18,670 bases of DNA from contig DFSO01000073.1 in NCBI GenBank assembly GCA_002378665.1, positions 5,813-24,482 of the forward strand, given 5' to 3'. Under the pieces are notes generated by a model. It saw nothing but the letters and a program-made list of their open reading frames with translations, had not been told where the DNA came from and ran no database searches. A program made the position numbers and the translations under genes. Positions 14,664 to 18,670 of the stretch are shown piece by piece. This DNA is from Loktanella sp. UBA3435 (GTDB lineage Bacteria > Pseudomonadota > Alphaproteobacteria > Rhodobacterales > Rhodobacteraceae). The stretch's first letter is position 1. Every line of letters starts with the position of its first letter.

Positions 14664-15404
14664 ATGGATCAATGGCCCGCCGGCGTTGCGCGGGTCATCC
14701 TAGACAGTGTCGACAGTACAATGTCAGAGGCGGCGCGCCGTGCCGCACAGGTCACAACCCCCACATGGATCATGGCCCAGAGCCAAACCGCCGCACGCGG
14801 ACGCAGGGGCAGGGCTTGGATGACGCCAGCGGGCAACCTCAACGCCACTCTGGTATTCAAACCACAGGCCTCACCATCTGAGGCGGCGCAACGCTCCTTC
14901 GTGGCGGCCAACGCCTTGTTCCAAGCACTCTCCATCTATGTGCCCGTCGAAGCTCTGGCGCTCAAATGGCCCAATGATGTGCTGCTCAAAGGCGGCAAGG
15001 TCGCGGGCATTTTGCTGGAATCCAGCGGGCAGGGCGGCTGCGTTGATTGGCTCTCTATCGGGATCGGCGTGAACCTACGGCACACGCCGGAAGCCGTGCA
15101 AGACGCGACCTTTGCACCAACAAGCCTGAAGGCCGCTGGCGGCTGGGACGTGGAACCAATTGATTTCCTTGCCACCCTCGCCAATGCCTATGCCGCGCAA
15201 GAGGCGCTCTATATGACCAAGGGCTTTGGCCACATCCGCGAAAGCTGGCTGAAAAACGCGGCACGTTTGGGCGAGATCATCACCGCGCGTACCAGCCAGA
15301 CCGAGATCACCGGTATCTTTGACACCATCGACGAAAACGGCAACCTTGTGCTGATCACAGGGGCAGGGCGGCAAGCCATCCCCGCCGCTGATGTCTATTT
15401 CTAA
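14664..15404 (+). CDS. birA: biotin--[acetyl-CoA-carboxylase] ligase, catalytic-only
   Basis: A 246-residue biotin-protein ligase that makes biotinoyl-AMP and transfers biotin to the carrier lysine of acetyl-CoA carboxylase and related enzymes in the cytoplasm. Motifs are DSVDSTMSEA (14-23), the biotin/AMP loop RGRRGRAW (45-52), LKWPNDVLL (100-108), KVAGILLE (112-119) and GIGVNL (133-138), with a short C-terminal domain. It lacks the N-terminal helix-turn-helix of E. coli BirA, so it cannot act as the biotin repressor by that domain. The ATG at 14664 is preferred over an in-frame ATG at 14550 that lies inside nuoN and would add an unlikely Gln/Arg-rich stretch. It starts seven bases after nuoN and ends 12 bases before coaX. 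Confidence 0.95.
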   Translation: MDQWPAGVARVILDSVDSTMSEAARRAAQVTTPTWIMAQSQTAARGRRGRAWMTPAGNLNATLVFKPQASPSEAAQRSFVAANALFQALSIYVPVEALALKWPNDVLLKGGKVAGILLESSGQGGCVDWLSIGIGVNLRHTPEAVQDATFAPTSLKAAGGWDVEPIDFLATLANAYAAQEALYMTKGFGHIRESWLKNAARLGEIITARTSQTEITGIFDTIDENGNLVLITGAGRQAIPAADVYF

Positions 15405-15416
15405 AGGAATATCCCC

Positions 15417-16190
15417 ATGCTTTTGGCCATTGATTGCGGCAATACCAATACCGTGTTTTCCATCTGGGACGGGGCGAAGTTCATCGCCACATGGCGGACC
15501 TCGACCGAATGGCAGCGCACGGCGGATCAATATTACGTCTGGCTCTCGAGCCTGATGAACATCCACAAAATCGAGGTGGAGATTGACGAGGTAATTGTTT
15601 CTTCAACTGTCCCGCGCGTGGTGTTTAACCTGCGGGTGCTTTCGGACCGTTACTTCAATTGTCGGCCCATCGTGGTGGGCAAGCCTGACTGCCTCTTGCC
15701 TGTGGCGCCGCGGGTCGATGCCGGCACCGCCGTCGGCCCTGACCGCTTGGTCAATACGGCAGGCGCGTTCGATAGGCATGGCGGCGACCTGATCGTCGTG
15801 GACTTTGGCACAGCCACCACCTTCGACGTAGTGGCGCCAGATGGGGCCTATGTTGGCGGGGTGATTGCACCCGGTGTGAACCTCTCGCTTGAGGCCTTAC
15901 ACAACGCGGCCGCGGCATTACCTCACGTCGATATTACCAAACCCCAGCAGGTGATCGGCACCAACACTGTTGCATGCATGCAATCAGGGATTTTTTGGGG
16001 TTACGTGGGGCTGGTGCGTGAGATATGCGCTCGGATTAAGGCCGAAAGGGATGTGCCGATGCGGATCATCTCTACAGGCGGACTTGCCCCCCTATTCGGG
16101 CAGACGGAGGCGCTTTTTGACGCCTTTGAAGATGATTTGACGATGCACGGCTTGACCGTCATCCACCGACATAACAAGGAAAATACATGA
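15417..16190 (+). CDS. coaX: type III pantothenate kinase
   Basis: A 257-residue ASKHA-fold kinase that phosphorylates pantothenate in the first step of CoA synthesis. Motifs are the N-terminal phosphate loop AIDCGNTNTVFS (4-15), the pantothenate-site GPDRLVN (107-113), DFGTATTFDVV (129-139), GGVIAPG (147-153) and STGGLAP (219-225). These identify CoaX rather than the unrelated CoaA. AAAGGA lies upstream of the ATG. The stop overlaps the rnj start by four bases (ATGA). The birA-coaX-rnj string after nuoN is, from memory, a common alphaproteobacterial arrangement. Confidence 0.96.
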   Translation: MLLAIDCGNTNTVFSIWDGAKFIATWRTSTEWQRTADQYYVWLSSLMNIHKIEVEIDEVIVSSTVPRVVFNLRVLSDRYFNCRPIVVGKPDCLLPVAPRVDAGTAVGPDRLVNTAGAFDRHGGDLIVVDFGTATTFDVVAPDGAYVGGVIAPGVNLSLEALHNAAAALPHVDITKPQQVIGTNTVACMQSGIFWGYVGLVREICARIKAERDVPMRIISTGGLAPLFGQTEALFDAFEDDLTMHGLTVIHRHNKENT

Positions 16191-17866
16191 GCCGCAAAAA
16201 AGCAGCTGAACGCCTGATCTATCTGCCCCTCGGTGGGGCTGGTGAAATCGGGATGAACGCCTACGTCTATGGCTACGGCCTTCCGGGCAAAGAAAAACTG
16301 ATCGTCGTCGACCTCGGCGTGACCTTCACAGACATGGACACAACACCCGGTGTGGATCTGATCCTGCCCGATATCGCATGGCTGAAAGCACGCCGCGCCG
16401 ACATCGAAGGCATTTTCATCACCCACGCCCACGAAGACCACGTAGGGGCCATCGGCCACTACTGGCAATCGCTTGGCGCGCCTGTTTACGCACGTGCCTT
16501 TACCGCGAACATCGCACGCCGCAAGCTGGCCGAACACGGGCTACCTGATAGCGTTGTGACGGTGGTTGAACCGTACCCACAGGTTATCGAATGCGGCCCG
16601 CTGAAAATCTCCTACGTGCCAATCTCGCACTCGATCCCCGAAAGCGCAGGCCTTGTGATCGACACGCCTGTTGGCCGCCTGATCCACTCTGGCGACTTTA
16701 AGATCGACGAGACGCCCGTTGTTGGCGATCCGTTCAACCGCCCGCTTTGGGAAGAGGTCTCTAAAGATGGCGTCAAGGCGCTGATCTGCGATTCCACCAA
16801 TGTGTTTAGCCCGCTTCCAGGCCGCTCCGAGAACACTATCGGCGACGCGATTGCCGAGATGATGTCGAATGCGACTGGTACTGTGGTTGCGACCACATTC
16901 GCGTCCAACATTGCACGTTTGAAAACACTGGCACTGGCCGCGAAAAAGGCGAACCGCTCCGTGGTTCTGCTGGGTCGCTCCATGCAGCGCATGGTGGAGG
17001 CTGCGACGCAAGTTGGCATCCTGTCAGGTTTCCCGCCGATTGTGTCCCCCGAGGACGCGCTGAACATGCCGCGCAACTCTATCATGTTGCTGGTCACTGG
17101 CTCGCAAGGCGAACGCCGTGCAGCCTCTGCGCAATTGGCACAGGGCAAATACCTTGGGTTGTCGCTCAAAGACGGCGACACTTTCCTGTTCTCGTCCAAA
17201 ACGATCCCGGGCAACGAGCGCGGCGTGATCCGCATCATGAACCAGCTTTCCGAGTTGGGTGTGGATGTGATCGACGACGCTGGCGGCAAATACCACGTGT
17301 CTGGACACGCGAACCGTCCCGACCTTGCGACCATGCATGAGATCGTAAAACCAGAAATGCTGATCCCGATGCACGGTGAACACCGTCACTTGCGAGAGCA
17401 CGTGAAACTGGGCGAGCAAAGCGGCATCAAAGGCATCGTTGCCGTAAATGGCATGATGATCGACCTGACGGGTGACCGTCCATCCGTGGCCGAATACATC
17501 GAGACTGGCCGCACTTACCTCGACGGGTCCGTCAAGGTTGGTGCTATGGACGGTGTCGTGCGCGACCGTATCCGTATGGCGCTGAACGGTCAGATGGTTG
17601 TGACGCTGATCTTGGATGAAAACGACGAACCGCTTGGCGATCCATGGGTCGAAATCTCTGGTCTGTCCGAAACTGGCAAGTCGAACACATCCCTCGCGGA
17701 AGTTGTTGAGGCGGATCTCGCACAGTTCTTGGGTCGCGCAAACGACAAAACCCTGCGCGATGATGTGAAGCTGGAAAAAGAGCTGAAAAACGTCGCACGC
17801 AAATCTGCACAGGGCGAGATCGGCAAAAAACCAGAAGTGATCGTGATTGTATCGCGTCTGAGCTAA
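16187..17866 (+). CDS. rnj: ribonuclease J (metallo-beta-lactamase / beta-CASP RNase)
   Basis: A 559-residue protein of the usual length for alphaproteobacterial RNase J, which has 5'-to-3' exonuclease and endonuclease activity on RNA and matures rRNA and mRNA. The metal site is complete: HAHEDH gives His80, His82, Asp84 and His85, with His148 (PISHSIPES) and Asp170 (HSGDFKID). The beta-CASP part holds TGSQGERRAA (304-313), HVSGHANRPDL (370-380) and PMHGEHRHL (394-402). The C-terminal domain of about 100 residues ends in IVIVSRLS. The start overlaps the coaX stop, so it is translationally coupled. A palindrome follows eight bases after its stop. Confidence 0.96.
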   Translation: MSRKKAAERLIYLPLGGAGEIGMNAYVYGYGLPGKEKLIVVDLGVTFTDMDTTPGVDLILPDIAWLKARRADIEGIFITHAHEDHVGAIGHYWQSLGAPVYARAFTANIARRKLAEHGLPDSVVTVVEPYPQVIECGPLKISYVPISHSIPESAGLVIDTPVGRLIHSGDFKIDETPVVGDPFNRPLWEEVSKDGVKALICDSTNVFSPLPGRSENTIGDAIAEMMSNATGTVVATTFASNIARLKTLALAAKKANRSVVLLGRSMQRMVEAATQVGILSGFPPIVSPEDALNMPRNSIMLLVTGSQGERRAASAQLAQGKYLGLSLKDGDTFLFSSKTIPGNERGVIRIMNQLSELGVDVIDDAGGKYHVSGHANRPDLATMHEIVKPEMLIPMHGEHRHLREHVKLGEQSGIKGIVAVNGMMIDLTGDRPSVAEYIETGRTYLDGSVKVGAMDGVVRDRIRMALNGQMVVTLILDENDEPLGDPWVEISGLSETGKSNTSLAEVVEADLAQFLGRANDKTLRDDVKLEKELKNVARKSAQGEIGKKPEVIVIVSRLS

Positions 17867-17873
17867 GCAAAAG

Positions 17874-17895
17874 AGGATGGGTTAAAACCCATCCT
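17874..17895. terminator. palindromic hairpin between rnj and the convergent minus-strand gene
   Basis: AGGATGGGTT at 17874-17883 and AACCCATCCT at 17886-17895 form a 10-bp perfect inverted repeat around a 2-base centre (AA). It lies in the 38-base gap between two convergent genes, so it is well placed as a bidirectional terminator. No long T-run follows on either strand, so termination may be weak or the hairpin may mainly stabilise mRNA 3' ends. I remember similar GGGTGGGTT-type palindromes between convergent genes in related genomes, but could not check this. Confidence 0.55.
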
Positions 17896-17904
17896 ACCCA
17901 GTTG

Positions 17905-18501
17905 CTATTCCGAACAGATGTAAACCGCGCCGCCCACGGCCACGGCTGATACGGTCGTGGCGGCCAAGACGGCTGGTGTCGATAGAACTGCAAGGGCCGA
18001 GGCCGAGGCAGTGCCAACAGAAGCCACGATCGTATCGGCGGCCCCAGTGATCACCAAAGCCCCCGCGGGATGTGACGCTGCTGTATCTGCTACATCGACA
18101 GCACCACTGACCAGCGATGAGGTCACAGCGCCAAGGTTCTCTTTGGTATCATTCACGCGCTGGCAAACCGTCTTGGTACACCGCCCGCGATAGTTCCGCT
18201 CTCCGGTCAGAATGACATAGCCAGTGTCTGCATCCGCCTCGACAAGACATTTGCCATCCATATCGGCCAAACCATCCAGAAACGCGTAGATATCGCCGCT
18301 ATGACATTGGCGTAAATTGCCGCTGATCGCAGATGCACCCGCATTGGGAAGCGAAAGTAGGCTCTCGCGCCACGTCACACTGCTATCCAAAACCTCAGGA
18401 TCAATCTGCAAATCCGCGGCCTCAACCCGTGTCTGGCATAGCTCTGCCGCCGCCAAAGACGGAGCAAGAGCCACTACCAATGACAGGATCGCAGGCTTCA
18501 T
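17905..18501 (-). CDS. exported Cys-containing protein of unknown function
   Basis: A 198-residue protein read from ATG at 18501 to a stop at 17905. It has a clear signal peptide (MKPAILSLVVALAPSLAAA, cleavage about residue 19). The mature first half has five cysteines (22, 66, 85, 108, 113), and a sixth (196) lies near the end, so disulfides in the periplasm are likely. The second half (about 125-195) is rich in Ala, Gly, Val, Ser and Thr with glycine spacing, and could be membrane-associated or a low-complexity surface. An in-frame ATG at 18573 would add 24 residues overlapping the upstream gene and hide the signal peptide, so it is rejected. The start lies one base after the stop of the upstream gene. 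I do not recognise the family. Confidence 0.78.
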   Translation of the reverse strand: MKPAILSLVVALAPSLAAAELCQTRVEAADLQIDPEVLDSSVTWRESLLSLPNAGASAISGNLRQCHSGDIYAFLDGLADMDGKCLVEADADTGYVILTGERNYRGRCTKTVCQRVNDTKENLGAVTSSLVSGAVDVADTAASHPAGALVITGAADTIVASVGTASASALAVLSTPAVLAATTVSAVAVGGAVYICSE

Positions 18502-18502
18502 C

Positions 18503-18670
18503 TTAGCTGGGATCTTTGGCCCGCTCTTCAAAGCTTTTGGCAATAAAAGCAGGGGTATCATCGCCCAAACCAATGACGCGGTTGTCGTTGCGACGGTTGT
18601 TATTGTTGCGATCGTTGCGATTGCGGTCGCCGTGCTGATGACGCTCGTGACGCTCGCCTTGCGGCTGACG
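18503..18670 (-). CDS. C-terminal end of a protein with an Arg/Asn-rich tail, possibly a DEAD-box RNA helicase (partial)
   Basis: Open from the window edge (18670) to TAA at 18505-18503 on the minus strand, giving 55 residues. The visible part begins with RQPQGERHERHQHGD, then an Arg/Asn/Asp low-complexity stretch (about 15-31), then VIGLGDDTPAFIAKSFEERA and a stop. Basic low-complexity tails followed by a short GDDxPAF-type ending are seen, from memory, in alphaproteobacterial RhlE-type DEAD-box helicases. The catalytic domains would lie outside the window, so this is a guess. The gene is real on the evidence of its composition and of the next gene starting one base later. If correct, an RNA helicase next to RNase J would be a reasonable functional neighbourhood. 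Confidence 0.5.
   Translation of the reverse strand, partial: RQPQGERHERHQHGDRNRNDRNNNNRRNDNRVIGLGDDTPAFIAKSFEERAKDPS

Noticed and set aside
15970..15983. 14-base perfect palindrome TTGCATGCATGCAA in coaX
   Set aside because: It lies inside a conserved coding region, and one palindrome of this length is about what chance gives in a window of this size.
1..18670. Mobile element, prophage, defence system or CRISPR array
   Set aside because: No transposase, integrase, terminal inverted repeats, spaced direct repeats or compositional break is visible; the window is housekeeping sequence with small accessory genes.

Overview
The window is a piece of an alphaproteobacterial chromosome, most likely from the Rhodobacterales (Roseobacter/Rhodobacter side). 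The evidence is the gene order nuoE-(x)-nuoF-(x)-nuoG-(x)-nuoH-nuoI-(x)-nuoJKLMN-birA-coaX-rnj, the alphaproteobacterial character of the complex I subunits, the NuoE C-terminal extension, and small orphan genes of a kind I associate with this order. Base composition looks even, and I see no insertion sequence, phage gene, tRNA, rRNA or CRISPR array. Coding density is very high: no gap between genes exceeds about 170 bases.

Layout. Bases 1-340 are the end of nuoE. A small two-helix membrane protein gene (358-582) leads with a 1-base overlap into nuoF (582-1865). Six small genes follow between nuoF and nuoG (1862-4134): two small membrane proteins, a MAPEG-family membrane protein, a glycine-zipper membrane peptide, a DUF3291-type soluble protein and a small exported protein (DUF5333-like). 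A strong rho-independent terminator (4169-4205) closes this block. nuoG starts at 4306. It is followed by a putative lipoprotein gene (6298-6684), nuoH, nuoI, a cysteine-free carboxymuconolactone-decarboxylase-like gene that overlaps both neighbours by 4 bases, then nuoJ, K, L, M and N.

Downstream and closely packed are birA (biotin-protein ligase without a DNA-binding domain), coaX (type III pantothenate kinase) and rnj (ribonuclease J). A palindrome lies between rnj and a convergent pair on the minus strand: an exported cysteine-containing protein of unknown role and, before it, the last 55 codons of a protein with an Arg/Asn-rich tail (possibly a DEAD-box RNA helicase).

How the genes work together. 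NuoE, F and G form the NADH-oxidising arm, with FMN and the N1a, N1b, N3, N4 and N5 clusters. NuoI (N6a/N6b) and NuoH carry electrons to the quinone site. NuoJ, K, L, M and N form the proton-pumping membrane arm. BirA and CoaX supply cofactor functions (protein biotinylation, CoA), and RNase J processes RNA. The most notable features are the lineage-type small genes woven into the complex I cluster by start/stop overlaps, and an intrinsic terminator that appears to split the nuo genes into at least two transcription units.
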